From assembly GCA_034422115.1 (NCBI GenBank), contig DAOUJW010000002.1, positions 1 to 64,000 on the forward strand: a stretch of DNA of 64,000 bases, read 5' to 3'. This DNA is from DAOUJW01 sp034422115 (GTDB lineage Bacteria > Chloroflexota > Dehalococcoidia > Lucifugimonadales > UBA2985). A program made the translations under genes and the position numbers. The notes under the pieces are model-generated. The model did not search any database and had not been told where the DNA came from. It saw nothing but the letters and a program-made list of their open reading frames with translations. This document shows positions 14,593 through 23,423 of the stretch, piece after piece (position 1 is the stretch's first letter; each line of letters starts with the position of its first letter).

Positions 14593-15978
14593 ATGCTCAC
14601 CAATATCCGCCTGAGAAACTTCAAGGCCTTTAAGGATACCGGCGACATTTCCATTGCTCCCTTGACGGTTCTTACAGGCCCCAATAGCTCTGGGAAGAGC
14701 GCCATCATTCGCGCGATGATGGCCCTCCGCCAGACGGTGGAGAACCGCGACATGAACACGGCTTTCGTCCCAACTGGTGATTACGTGGACCTGGGCACGT
14801 TTGAGGATTTTGCATTCAAGCACGACGTGCAGTCCTCCGTCCGTATAGAAATAGCTTCGCGGTGGTATTCTGGTACGGACCGTCCAGAAGACTTGGTAGC
14901 GCTCCCAAATCCACAGTGGGTGGATATGTCAGTTTCTCTTGCATTGGCTAAGTTTCCGTCAATTGACCGGATATATCTTGCAGACTCAAAGATTGTTCTG
15001 GGTCCGGAAGGGCTAATTTTCGACAAGAAGAGTATGCGCGGCAGGCAGCTGGGCCAGTCTTATCAGACGACCGTTAAGTCCCCTTTCGGGGGCTCTCTAA
15101 CTACGGAAACACTAGCCAGTTCCAACATTGCAAAATTTAACGTAGTCCCTCAGGTCAAGGTGCCTGATGCAGCCGCGACCTTTGGAGGCGCGAAAGGCCC
15201 AAAGATTTCTCGGACTTTCGAAAGAAGGATGTGGGCAGCCTCTCAAGCCAGAGTTGCTGGAGATACTGCATCTCAGGAATTCTCCAGCCTTCATTATGTC
15301 GGGCCGCTGCGCGAAAGTCCCAGGCGGATGTATCTATCTACAGGGGAAACTCCAAGAGAAGTTGGCGCAGCCGGGGAGTTGGGGCCGGCAGTCCTTTGGA
15401 GCGCGTCACAATCCAGTCAACTGGATCCTGAGCAGCTTTCTGAATGGTGCCGGAGAATGGGTCTGGCGTTCAAGGTCAGCCTGGCCCAACTCTCGGGGGG
15501 GTTCTTCCGCATTATGATTGAAGACCTGCATAGCGGAGTGGAGGTAAGCCTTCCTGACGTGGGCGTTGGCACGTCCCAGCTTCTGCCGATTTTGATCCAG
15601 GGGCTTATTGCCCCGGTTGGAGCAACTTTCCTCCTTGAGCAACCTGAGATACACCTTCATCCCAAAGTGCAGGCTGATCTGGCCGACTTCCTGATTGAGG
15701 TCACCAAGAGAGATGTCGGAGTAATTGTAGAGACGCATAGTGAACATCTCATCAACCGCCTCCAGAGGAGAATTGCGGAAGAAACGCTTGTACCTGATTC
15801 TGTGGCCCTCTACTATGTGACTCCCTCTGCAGATGGCTCAAAGATTGAGTCAGTGCGTATCAATGAATATGGGCAGATTCCTACAGCCCCAGAAGGGTTC
15901 TTTGAGGAAGGCTTTGAGGAGACGTTTGAACTCATAAGCGCAGTCGGCAAACGAAAGGCCCGGGAAGACCGATCTTAG
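14593..15978 (+). CDS. DUF3696-type AAA ATPase (OLD/SMC-like), first gene of a putative defence pair
   Basis: A 461-residue ABC/SMC-type ATPase. The N-terminus IRLRNFKAFKDTG leads into Walker A LTGPNSSGKSA (residues 28-37). The signature/Walker B half contains VGVGTSQLLPILIQGLIAP and LLEQPEIHLHPKVQADLADFL. It is followed by the D-loop/switch segment VETHSEHLINRLQRRI. The C-terminal tail NEYGQIPTAPEGFFEEGFEETFEL is the DUF3696 hallmark. There is no TOPRIM nuclease domain, unlike OLD. Twenty-one bases downstream is a PIN-like nuclease gene. ATPase plus nuclease pairs of this design are typical of anti-phage systems. It is AT-richer than ccm and uvrA around it. A TATAAT box at 14554-14559 may be its -10. 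Confidence 0.88.
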   Translation: MLTNIRLRNFKAFKDTGDISIAPLTVLTGPNSSGKSAIIRAMMALRQTVENRDMNTAFVPTGDYVDLGTFEDFAFKHDVQSSVRIEIASRWYSGTDRPEDLVALPNPQWVDMSVSLALAKFPSIDRIYLADSKIVLGPEGLIFDKKSMRGRQLGQSYQTTVKSPFGGSLTTETLASSNIAKFNVVPQVKVPDAAATFGGAKGPKISRTFERRMWAASQARVAGDTASQEFSSLHYVGPLRESPRRMYLSTGETPREVGAAGELGPAVLWSASQSSQLDPEQLSEWCRRMGLAFKVSLAQLSGGFFRIMIEDLHSGVEVSLPDVGVGTSQLLPILIQGLIAPVGATFLLEQPEIHLHPKVQADLADFLIEVTKRDVGVIVETHSEHLINRLQRRIAEETLVPDSVALYYVTPSADGSKIESVRINEYGQIPTAPEGFFEEGFEETFELISAVGKRKAREDRS

Positions 15979-15999
15979 GGCGCGGAGCCATCAGCTAAA

Positions 16000-16443
16000 G
16001 TGGATTGGGTAATTGACACTGACGTGTTGGTGCGGGCTGAAGGGTTTGATGAGCGCCATGACCACTGGTTCAACATAAATGATCTCCTAGGGATTATCCG
16101 GCAGTCGGATCATTACATTGTGATGGACTACGACGACGCTATTGAAGAACAGTATCGCAACAATCTCCAACCTCTTGGGTGGGTATCCAGATTATTGAGG
16201 AACTTTATCAATCAAGCCAAGATACGTTACGTGTCTGGGAGGCTTACCAACCGTTTAACCGACAGACTCGACTCGCTGCATTTTGACTCAGATGACCACG
16301 TCTTTGTCGCCGTGGCCCACGCTTCAGAAGGCAGACTGGTAGCCGAAGAATCCGATTATACTGATGCCGTAGTCAACTTCTTGGCGGCTGAGGGTGTCCA
16401 AGTAATAGACTGTGAGGCTGCGCTGAACGTAGCAAGAGTTTGA
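16000..16443 (+). CDS. PIN-like nuclease, partner of the DUF3696 ATPase
   Basis: A 147-residue protein beginning at GTG. The PIN-like acidic pattern is visible. It includes VIDTDVLVRA (Asp6, Asp8), DYDDAIEEQY (Glu49/Glu50), FDSDDHVFVAVAHASEGRLV (Asp98/Asp99) and AEESDY (Asp119). It ends with an EGVQVIDCEAAL strand-helix unit. I infer a metal-dependent RNase or DNase that the upstream ATPase licenses or restrains. It is not a typical VapC, since it has a longer insert between the second and third acidic sites, with RLLRNFINQAKIRYVSGRL. It has no antitoxin-like neighbour. The gap to the ATPase is only 21 bases. Confidence 0.75.
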   Translation: MDWVIDTDVLVRAEGFDERHDHWFNINDLLGIIRQSDHYIVMDYDDAIEEQYRNNLQPLGWVSRLLRNFINQAKIRYVSGRLTNRLTDRLDSLHFDSDDHVFVAVAHASEGRLVAEESDYTDAVVNFLAAEGVQVIDCEAALNVARV

Positions 16444-16487
16444 TTACACCCTGCCCCAACAGCCCTCTGCGGTGGTAAAATATCCCT

Positions 16488-19415
16488 ATGTCTCAAGACA
16501 GCATCGTAGTTAAAGGCGCCAGGGAGCACAACCTCAAGAACATCGACGTCTCCATACCCCGGAACCAGCTTGTGGTCATTACCGGGGTGTCCGGCTCTGG
16601 CAAGAGCTCCCTGGCATTCGACACCATTTACGCCGAGGGGCAGCGCCGCTACGTGGAGTCCCTCTCCGCCTACGCGCGCCAGTTCCTGGGCCGCATGGAG
16701 AAGCCGGACGTGGAGTACATTGAGGGCCTCTCCCCGGCCATATCCATCGACCAGAAGGGCGTCTCCCACAACCCGCGCTCAACCGTGGGCACCGTCACGG
16801 AGATTTACGACTACCTGCGCCTGCTCTACGCCCGGGCCGGTCGTCCCCACTGCCACCAGTGCGGCAGGCCGGTGGAGCGGCAGACCGTCCAGCAGATAGT
16901 CGACGCCATCATGGGCCTGCCGCGGGACAGCCGTATTATGGTCATGGCGCCCCTGGTGGTGCACCGCAAGGGTGAGCACAAGGACATCCTGGAGGAGGCC
17001 CGCAGCGCCGGCTACGTCAGGGTGCGGGTGAACGGCGAGATACGTGACCTCTCGGAGGACATTGTCCTTGACCGCCAGAAGTGGCACACCATCGAGGTGG
17101 TGGTTGACCGGCTGGTGGTGAACGACGATGCCGATGCCAATCGCTTTACCGACTCCGTGGAACAGGCCATCAACCTGGGCAGCGGCGTCGTGCAGGTCTC
17201 CGTGGTCGACGGCGAGGAGCTTCTCTTCTCGGAGCGGTTCGCCTGCGTCCACTGCGGCGTGAGCCTGGGCGAGATAGAGCCGCGCACCTTCTCCTTCAAC
17301 AGTCCCCACGGCGCCTGCGCCACCTGCACAGGGCTGGGCTACAAGCTGGAGATCGACCCTGAGCTTATCATCCCCAACAAGGACCTGCCTCTGTCCGGCG
17401 GCGCGGTCATGCCCTGGAGCAGGTCGGGCTCCTCAAGCCCCTGGTACTCCAGCCTTCTGGAGTCCCTGGCCCAGGCCCACGGCTTCTCCACCAAGTCCAA
17501 GGTGCGGGACCTGAAGCAGGAGCACATTGACCTGGTGCTGTACGGCAACAAGGGCAAGGTGGTGGAGATGCGCCATCGCACCCAGCGGGGCCGGCTCTAC
17601 TCTTGGGACACCACCTTTGAGGGGGTCATCCCCAACCTTGAGCGCCGCTATCGTGAGACGGGTTCGGACTACATTCGCCAGGAGATTGAGCGATATATGG
17701 CCCAGCGGTCGTGCCCCGCCTGCGAAGGGCAGCGTCTCAAGCCCCAGTCCCTGGCGGTAACGGTGGCCGGCAAGAACATCATAGACATGACATCCGCCAC
17801 CATCAGCCAGTCGATGGAGTGGGTGGACTGGCTGGACGCCGACAACGAAGAGTCGCCGCTGACCGTACGGGAGCAGACCATCGCCCGGCAGATACTCAAG
17901 GAGATCCAGTCCCGCCTCAAGTTCCTCAAGGACGTGGGCCTGGACTACCTCACCCTCGACCGCACGGCGTCGACCCTGAGCGGCGGCGAGGCGCAGCGCA
18001 TCCGTCTGGCGACGCAGATCGGCTCTGGGCTGATGGGTGTCCTCTACGTGTGCGACGAGCCCAGCGTCGGGCTGCACCCCGTCGACGACCACCTGCTCAT
18101 CGACACCCTCAAGCGGCTGCGAGACCTGGGCAACACCGTCATCATCGTGGAGCACGACGAGGCCATAATGCGGTCGGCGGACCACATCATCGACCTAGGA
18201 CCGGGCGCGGGTGAGCACGGCGGCCACGTCGTCGCTACCGGCACAGTCGAAGAGGTGTCGGAGCACCCCGTCTCCATCACGGGCCAGTACCTCAGCAGCC
18301 GGCGGAAGATTCCTCTGCCTGAGGAACGGCGTCCGGGCAACGGCGGCGAGCTGGTGGTCAAGGGCGCGAGGGAGAACAACCTGAAGGGCGTTGACCTGTC
18401 CATCCCCATGGGGATGCTGGTGTGCATTACGGGGGTGTCCGGCTCAGGCAAGAGCAGCCTCATCTACGAGGTGCTGTACAAGCGGCTGGCCCAGATGCTC
18501 TACGGCGCACGCGACAAGCCCGGCGAGTGCGACGCCGTCTACGGCATTGAGAACATAGACAAGGTGGTGAACATCGACCAGTCGCCCATCGGCCGTACGC
18601 CGCGCAGCAATCCGGCCACCTACACGGGCGCGTTCACGCCCATCCGCGAGCTCTTCGCCACGGTGCCGGAGGCCAGGGTCAGGGGATACGCGCCGGGTCG
18701 GTTCTCCTTCAACGTCAAGGGCGGTCGGTGCGAGGCGTGCGCAGGTGGAGGCTACATCCAGATTGAGATGCAGTTCCTGCCCAACGTCACCATGCCCTGC
18801 GAGGTGTGCCACGGCCAGCGCTACAACCGCGAGGCCTTGGAGATTACGCTGAGGAGCAAGAACATCTCAGAGGTGCTGGACATGACGGTGTCCGAGGCGC
18901 TGGAGTTCTTCTGGAACTTCCCCCGGGTGCGCTCCAAGCTGGAGACCATGAGAGACGTGGGCCTGGGCTACATCCGCCTGGGCCAGCCGGCCACGACCCT
19001 CAGCGGCGGCGAGGCCCAGCGCGTGAAGCTGGCGACGGAGCTATCGCGGCGCGCCACCGGCAAGACCCTCTACATTCTGGACGAGCCGACCACCGGCCTC
19101 TCCTTCCAGGACTGCGCCGCCCTCCTGGGTGTGCTGCACCGGCTGGTGGACTCCGGCAACACCGTAGTTCTCATTGAGCACCACCTTGACCTGATAAAGA
19201 ACGCCGACTGGATTGTGGACCTGGGGCCGGGCGCGGGTGACCGGGGCGGAAACGTCATAGCCACAGGCACGCCGGAGGACGTGGCAGCCACGGAGGGATC
19301 CCACACCGGCTACTACCTGCACGGCGTCCTGGACAGGGAGAACGGCGCAAAGCCGAAGGCCAAGGTGAAGAAGCCCAGGGCCAAGGCTAAAGCCAAGGTC
19401 AAGGTTGGGGCGTAG
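16488..19415 (+). CDS. uvrA: Excinuclease ABC subunit A
   Basis: UvrA is the damage-recognition ATPase of nucleotide excision repair and loads UvrB. It has 975 residues. The first nucleotide-binding domain has GVSGSGKSSLAFDT (about 34-47) and the second has GVSGSGKSSLIYEV (about 649-662). Both signature motifs, LSGGEAQRIRLA and LSGGEAQRVKLA, are present. Zinc modules are seen as CHQCGRP, CVHCG...CATCTG and CEACAGGG...CEVCHG. The last 25 residues are a Lys/Ala-rich basic tail (PKAKVKKPRAKAKAK), an extension beyond the usual end. The start ATG is near a TAAAAT box at 16475-16480. Confidence 0.98.
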   Translation: MSQDSIVVKGAREHNLKNIDVSIPRNQLVVITGVSGSGKSSLAFDTIYAEGQRRYVESLSAYARQFLGRMEKPDVEYIEGLSPAISIDQKGVSHNPRSTVGTVTEIYDYLRLLYARAGRPHCHQCGRPVERQTVQQIVDAIMGLPRDSRIMVMAPLVVHRKGEHKDILEEARSAGYVRVRVNGEIRDLSEDIVLDRQKWHTIEVVVDRLVVNDDADANRFTDSVEQAINLGSGVVQVSVVDGEELLFSERFACVHCGVSLGEIEPRTFSFNSPHGACATCTGLGYKLEIDPELIIPNKDLPLSGGAVMPWSRSGSSSPWYSSLLESLAQAHGFSTKSKVRDLKQEHIDLVLYGNKGKVVEMRHRTQRGRLYSWDTTFEGVIPNLERRYRETGSDYIRQEIERYMAQRSCPACEGQRLKPQSLAVTVAGKNIIDMTSATISQSMEWVDWLDADNEESPLTVREQTIARQILKEIQSRLKFLKDVGLDYLTLDRTASTLSGGEAQRIRLATQIGSGLMGVLYVCDEPSVGLHPVDDHLLIDTLKRLRDLGNTVIIVEHDEAIMRSADHIIDLGPGAGEHGGHVVATGTVEEVSEHPVSITGQYLSSRRKIPLPEERRPGNGGELVVKGARENNLKGVDLSIPMGMLVCITGVSGSGKSSLIYEVLYKRLAQMLYGARDKPGECDAVYGIENIDKVVNIDQSPIGRTPRSNPATYTGAFTPIRELFATVPEARVRGYAPGRFSFNVKGGRCEACAGGGYIQIEMQFLPNVTMPCEVCHGQRYNREALEITLRSKNISEVLDMTVSEALEFFWNFPRVRSKLETMRDVGLGYIRLGQPATTLSGGEAQRVKLATELSRRATGKTLYILDEPTTGLSFQDCAALLGVLHRLVDSGNTVVLIEHHLDLIKNADWIVDLGPGAGDRGGNVIATGTPEDVAATEGSHTGYYLHGVLDRENGAKPKAKVKKPRAKAKAKVKVGA

Positions 19416-19416
19416 C

Positions 19417-20370
19417 CTACGGCAGCTGGGCCGGTAGTCCAGCCCTGAACGCCCGGATGTGCTCCGGGCCAATCCCGCAGCAGCCACCAAGAATCTGCAC
19501 ACCCATACTGACCCACTCCCGCGCCTCAGCCAGCAGGCTCTCCGGTGACTCGGTGTCCTCAAGGTCCCAGACGGAGGCCACCTTGGTTCCGGAGGAGTTG
19601 GGGTATGCGCCCGTCGGCCCCTGCCAGTGTCGCTTAAGCTCCGCCAGAGCGGGCGTCGTCTCCCTGGCGGTGGTGTGCATCACCGATATCACGGAGGGAC
19701 CTAGGGGCACTATCGCCGCCAGCGCATCCGCGAGCGTTGGGCCGTCGTCAGGGCTGTCCTGCAGGAGGACTTGAGAGCCGTCGGCGGACATTCTTGTGCT
19801 GAAGCCCACCCATACCGGCAGCCCCGTGGAGAGTGAGGCTTCCACGGCGTAGGTGGTCTGGGGGATGTCCCGCATCATCTCCAGGACTATCAGCTCTGCG
19901 CCCGCCTCCGCCATAACCTCCGCCTGCTCTCGGTAGTTGGCCCGTGACTGCTGCTCATTGGGGAGCTGCAGGTCGGGAATACCCCGCCCGAAGTAGGAGC
20001 TGGCGCTGGTGTTTTCGGTGGAGATGGAGCCGGCTATGTACACCGGCCTTGAGGCCGCGCTCTGCTCGCGGGCCTCCAGGCACAGCTGCACGGCGAGGGC
20101 GTTCAGCTTTTGCACCTCGTTGCCCATACCTGCGGGGCCGAGCACGTTCCTGTTGGTGGCGTAGGTGTTGGTTGTGATGACGTCTGCGCCCGCGTCTATG
20201 TAGACACGGTGCACCTCCCGCACAACGTCCGGGTGAGACAGAAGGGACGCCGCGCTCCAGGTGAGGTCGTGGAGCTGCACGCCGCGCTTCTCCCCCTCCG
20301 TGGCCGTGGCCCCGTCCAGGATGATGATCTCGCCTTGATTCAGGCGTTGTTGCAGGTCTTTTGTGGTCAT
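19417..20370 (-). CDS. Homocysteine S-methyltransferase family protein
   Basis: A 317-residue TIM-barrel protein of the homocysteine methyltransferase (BHMT/MetH N-terminal) family. It has ILDGATATEGEKRG at the start and ITTNTYATNRNVLG, AELIVLEMMRDI and a C-terminal ILGGCCGIGPEHIRA with the paired zinc cysteines. In characterised members a third zinc cysteine lies in a GVNC motif on an earlier strand. Here the corresponding strand reads VISVMHTTARE, without cysteine. Zinc binding may use His instead or be impaired. The methyl donor is unknown. Convergent with uvrA, whose stop is one base away. Confidence 0.85.
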   Translation of the reverse strand: MTTKDLQQRLNQGEIIILDGATATEGEKRGVQLHDLTWSAASLLSHPDVVREVHRVYIDAGADVITTNTYATNRNVLGPAGMGNEVQKLNALAVQLCLEAREQSAASRPVYIAGSISTENTSASSYFGRGIPDLQLPNEQQSRANYREQAEVMAEAGAELIVLEMMRDIPQTTYAVEASLSTGLPVWVGFSTRMSADGSQVLLQDSPDDGPTLADALAAIVPLGPSVISVMHTTARETTPALAELKRHWQGPTGAYPNSSGTKVASVWDLEDTESPESLLAEAREWVSMGVQILGGCCGIGPEHIRAFRAGLPAQLP

Positions 20371-20465
20371 ATTGTCACCAATTCAAGGTAGTCAGTGTAA
20401 ATAGTAGATTATCAGAACTCACAGCCAGAGCCAAGCTGAGCGCTGCTGAGGTGTCGTACGCGCTC

Positions 20466-20572
20466 GTCATTCCGAGCGAAGCGAGGAATCTAGGACGGTC
20501 CATCCAAAATCCCACAGCTTTACCAGCAGGGGCTTTAGATTCCTCACTTCGCTTCGCTCTGTTCGGAATGAC
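20466..20572. repeat. Complete family A inverted-repeat element, second copy
   Basis: Left arm GTCATTCCGAGCGAAGCGAG...GAATCT (20466-20491) and right arm AGATTCCTCACTTCGCTTCGC...GGAATGAC (20537-20572) mirror each other with about 45 unrelated bases between them. The arms match the element at 5027-5134 while the centres differ, so it is a real dispersed family rather than a chance hairpin. Confidence 0.8.
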
Positions 20573-20602
20573 GTTAAGGCGCTTTGCGTTGCAACTCCTC
20601 CC

Positions 20603-20634
20603 CCTGGATTCTCGACCGGAGTCGAGAATGACGG
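20603..20634. repeat. Short family C hairpin
   Basis: CCTGGATTCTCGACCGGAGTC...GAATGACGG forms a hairpin with TTCTCGAC / GTCGAGAA arms. It lies right after the family A element, in the gap between the homocysteine methyltransferase-like gene and the membrane protein gene, which otherwise shows nothing. Confidence 0.55.
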
Positions 20635-20646
20635 TTGTGTGAGGTC

Positions 20647-21234
20647 TCAGAACGATATATGTCCCAAGGAATAAAACAGTACGGTCCACATTGTAGCCAG
20701 TCCAAAGGGCAAAACATACTTGAGTCTAGGCACGTAGTCATGTCTGGCTGGATCGTAATTTAATGGCTGAGTTTGAGAAGCGTTGGACTGGAAGAGCTGT
20801 GCCATTGACCAGACCCACGAAAGGAAGCTGAAAGCTACTAAGAGTTTAGCGATGTCGGGGAAACGCTCGATGAGATCCTTGGGTTGGTAACCCGCATAGC
20901 TATTGAGATCGGGAACAGTAGTAGAGACTGCGATCACTATTCCCACCAAAATAATTGTGCCTATGAGCCACCCGGAATATAGCGCCACATAAACCGTCAC
21001 TATGAGAAATCGTGGTACCGCTATATTGAGCATTCGCAGCACCAGATAAAGCCATGGGAAGAAGAGTAAAGCTGAATAGATACCCCCTATGAGAGCATAC
21101 CGTTTGGTGTCCAGCCCCTTTCGCCAGGCAATGAGTGCACATATCCCGGAGGCTAAAGGAATCCAAATAACGCTAATCCCAATCAATAGTACGAGGACAA
21201 CGAATGTGAAGAGGATTGAGAAAGCTACTTCCAT
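20647..21234 (-). CDS. Hypothetical multi-pass membrane protein
   Basis: I do not recognise this 195-residue protein. It has about five hydrophobic segments: residues 5-35, 48-66, 72-105 (two close segments), 130-148 and 175-190. A short hydrophilic loop PDLNSYAGYQPKDLIERFPD lies between the fourth and fifth. There are no catalytic-looking motifs. It is clearly AT-richer than the genes around it and is isolated by repeats on both sides, which fits an acquired accessory gene. Could be a small transporter-like or stress membrane protein; nothing specific can be said. Confidence 0.6.
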   Translation of the reverse strand: MEVAFSILFTFVVLVLLIGISVIWIPLASGICALIAWRKGLDTKRYALIGGIYSALLFFPWLYLVLRMLNIAVPRFLIVTVYVALYSGWLIGTIILVGIVIAVSTTVPDLNSYAGYQPKDLIERFPDIAKLLVAFSFLSWVWSMAQLFQSNASQTQPLNYDPARHDYVPRLKYVLPFGLATMWTVLFYSLGHISF

Positions 21235-21340
21235 CGCTAATGTCTCAGAGATTCTTCCGCGGTTGTCATATGATTGTGGGCATCCACCGAGAAGCGCGGC
21301 CCAGGATACCCAATTACGTCCGAAACGGCAGCGTCGAGTT

Positions 21341-21375
21341 CGCTCAAATGGTTCGACAGGTTCACCATGAGCGGG
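21341..21375. repeat. Family B single hairpin
   Basis: CGCTCAAATGGTTCGACAGG...ACCATGAGCG is one half of the family B bipartite element, here without its partner. It sits ten bases downstream of the tenA stop, so it may end that transcript. Confidence 0.7.
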
Positions 21376-21384
21376 TGAGTACCC

Positions 21385-22053
21385 CTAAAGCGGCCAGTCC
21401 TCCAGGTTGTAGGACATCTCCCAGAAGAGGTACTCGTAGCGGGTGGCCGTCAGGAAGTGCTCCTCCAGTCGGGCCATCTCCCGGTCGCCCGCGCCCTCCG
21501 TCAGCGAGTCCAGGAAACCCCGCAGCCAGTCCACGAAGGACGTGAACTCCTCCGCAGAGTACATGTGAATCCACTCGGCGTAGGGGTTGGCGTCCGACGA
21601 GTCTCCGGTGCGGGCCAGATGCAGGCCCGTCTCGGCGTAGCCCCACTGGCATGGCAGGAGGTTGGCTATGACGTCCGTCAGGGTGCCCTCGTAGGCAACG
21701 CGCAGCAGGTAGTCGGTGTAGGCCAGGGTGATGGGCGCAGGGCGTGTGGCCTCAAGCTCCTCGGCGGACACGTCGAACTTGCGACTGAAGGAGCGGTGAA
21801 GCTCCATCTCCGTGTTCAACGTCTCGTTGAGCAGCGAGGCGAACCGCCCAATGTTCTCCAGGTCCGGGGCCTTGGCCGTTGCCAGGGCCAGCATACGGTT
21901 GTACTGGATGAGGAAGTAGTAGTCCTGCTTCACATAGAACTGGAACTTCTCAAGAGGAAGCTCGCCGCTGCCTATGCCCACGACAAAGGGGTGGTTGAAC
22001 AGCCTGTCCCACAGGTAGGAGTATTTGCCCCGCAGGCGTTCCGTTGTGCTCAT
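21385..22053 (-). CDS. tenA: TenA family protein (thiaminase II / aminopyrimidine aminohydrolase)
   Basis: A 222-residue all-helical TenA protein. Family members hydrolyse aminopyrimidine breakdown products for thiamine salvage. It has LFNHPFVVGIGSGELPLEKFQFYVKQDYYF in the N-terminal half. The catalytic Cys lies in NLLPCQWGYAE at about residue 135, and the conserved Glu of YEYLFWEM is near the C-terminus. It overlaps the menG stop by four bases (ATGA), so it is the last gene of the quinone operon. That position is unusual for a thiamine gene and may be only an expression convenience. Confidence 0.9.
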   Translation of the reverse strand: MSTTERLRGKYSYLWDRLFNHPFVVGIGSGELPLEKFQFYVKQDYYFLIQYNRMLALATAKAPDLENIGRFASLLNETLNTEMELHRSFSRKFDVSAEELEATRPAPITLAYTDYLLRVAYEGTLTDVIANLLPCQWGYAETGLHLARTGDSSDANPYAEWIHMYSAEEFTSFVDWLRGFLDSLTEGAGDREMARLEEHFLTATRYEYLFWEMSYNLEDWPL

Positions 22054-22811
22054 AGATCGATGTCCTCCTCGCGGCCGTCCGTCTCCCCGCCCGGCTTCTC
22101 CCCGGCGTGGATGGCCACGGTGCCAAGGCCCATCTTCCTGTACTCAACCTTCTGCAAGCCCACCTTCTCCATAAGCGCGGCAAGCTCATCGGCGGTCATG
22201 TAGCTTGCCACCGACTCCGGCAGGTAGGTGTACGCCTCCCTGCTTCCGGCCACCAGCGACCCCATCCAGGGCACCGCCTTGCGGAAGTACCACTGGAACA
22301 GGCGGCTGAGGCCGTCGCTGCCCGTCACGGGTATGATGTCCAGGATCACCACTCTGCCCCCGGGCACAATGACGCGGGCCATTTCCCTCAGAGCCGCCTC
22401 CATGTCGGCGAAGTTGCGCAGCCCGAAGCCGCAGGTGACGCACCAGAAGCGGTCGTCTGCGAATGGGAGATTCACGGCGTCGCCGCGCACCCAGTGGACG
22501 CGGTGAGCCTGGCGTTTGTGCTTGCGGGTCTTCCTTCGGGCGTGGGACAGCATCTGTGGCGCAAAGTCCACGCCGACCACCCGGCTTATAGACGTCCTTT
22601 CCGACAGCTCCCAGGCAAAGTCGCCCGTGCCCGTCGCTATGTCCAGAGCCTCGCCCGCGCCTCCGCGGCTGGCGACGGCGGTCGCCTTCCATCGCCACAG
22701 GTGGTGCAGCCCGCCCGTCATCACCGTGTTCATCAGGTCGTAGCGCCGGGAGATGCGGTCGAACATCGACGCCACGTAACGAGCCTTGTCGTCCCCCTTC
22801 AGCTGCACCAT
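22050..22811 (-). CDS. menG: Demethylmenaquinone methyltransferase UbiE/MenG
   Basis: A 253-residue SAM-dependent methyltransferase that methylates the quinone ring at the end of menaquinone (or ubiquinone) synthesis. It has VASMFDRISRRYDLMNTVMTGGLHHLWR near the N-terminus, the SAM motif ALDIATGTGDFAWEL and CGFGLRNFADMEAALREMARV. The LSRLFQWYFRKAVPWMGSLVAG segment is typical of UbiE. In this lineage menaquinone is more likely. Ten bases separate it from ubiX upstream, and it overlaps tenA downstream by four bases. Confidence 0.95.
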   Translation of the reverse strand: MVQLKGDDKARYVASMFDRISRRYDLMNTVMTGGLHHLWRWKATAVASRGGAGEALDIATGTGDFAWELSERTSISRVVGVDFAPQMLSHARRKTRKHKRQAHRVHWVRGDAVNLPFADDRFWCVTCGFGLRNFADMEAALREMARVIVPGGRVVILDIIPVTGSDGLSRLFQWYFRKAVPWMGSLVAGSREAYTYLPESVASYMTADELAALMEKVGLQKVEYRKMGLGTVAIHAGEKPGGETDGREEDIDL

Positions 22812-22820
22812 GCCGTCCGC

Positions 22821-23408
22821 CTACTCGCTGCGCCTCTGGTAGCGCATGCGGTCGCCCATGAAGCCGTCCAGCCCCAGGGCGTCCAGGGCCTTCGCCACCA
22901 CGTAGTCCACCACGTCGTCCACAGACCTGGGGTGCAGGTAGAAGGCGGGTTCCGGCGGCAGGATGGTGACGCCCAGGCGGGCCAGGGTGAGCATGTTCTC
23001 CAGGTGAATGGCGGACAGAGGGGTCTCCCTGGGCACCAGCACGAGGCGATGGCGCTCCTTCAGGCACACGTCCGCGGCTCGCTGGAGGAGGTTGGCGGAC
23101 GTGCCGTGGGCTATGGCCGAAAGGGTGCCCGTGCTGCACGGCATCACCACCATTCCGGCGATGCGCGTGGTGCCGCTGGCAATGGGCGCCTTGAGGTCGC
23201 CTATGGGGTAGTAGCTGAAGTTGGGCGACTCCTGCCACTGGGCCAGGGAGGAGCCGAAGGACTCGTCCATCTCCTCCTGCCACACCATCCTCGCCGCCGA
23301 GGTGCAGGTGGCGATGACCGGCACGTCGCTCTCCAGCAGCACGCCTATGGCGCGCTTCGCCAGGATGGAGCCGCTTGCTCCTGATATGCCTACCACTACA
23401 GGGTCCAT
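22821..23408 (-). CDS. ubiX: Flavin prenyltransferase UbiX
   Basis: UbiX makes prenylated FMN, the cofactor of UbiD-type decarboxylases. This 195-residue protein shows VVGISGASGSILAKRAI at the N-terminus (FMN site). It also has the conserved VVMPCSTGTLSAIAHGTSANLLQRAADVCLKE region and the VLVPRETPLSAIHLENMLTLARLG segment that binds the prenyl donor. The full UbiX signature and the presence of ubiD in the same operon make the role clear. Confidence 0.96.
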   Translation of the reverse strand: MDPVVVGISGASGSILAKRAIGVLLESDVPVIATCTSAARMVWQEEMDESFGSSLAQWQESPNFSYYPIGDLKAPIASGTTRIAGMVVMPCSTGTLSAIAHGTSANLLQRAADVCLKERHRLVLVPRETPLSAIHLENMLTLARLGVTILPPEPAFYLHPRSVDDVVDYVVAKALDALGLDGFMGDRMRYQRRSE

Positions 23409-23423
23409 ACTCTCAGTATGCCC

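Noticed and set aside
22107..23384. 425-codon plus-strand frame across menG and ubiX
   Set aside because: Antisense to two recognisable genes; composition is His/Gln/Val-rich noise without motifs.
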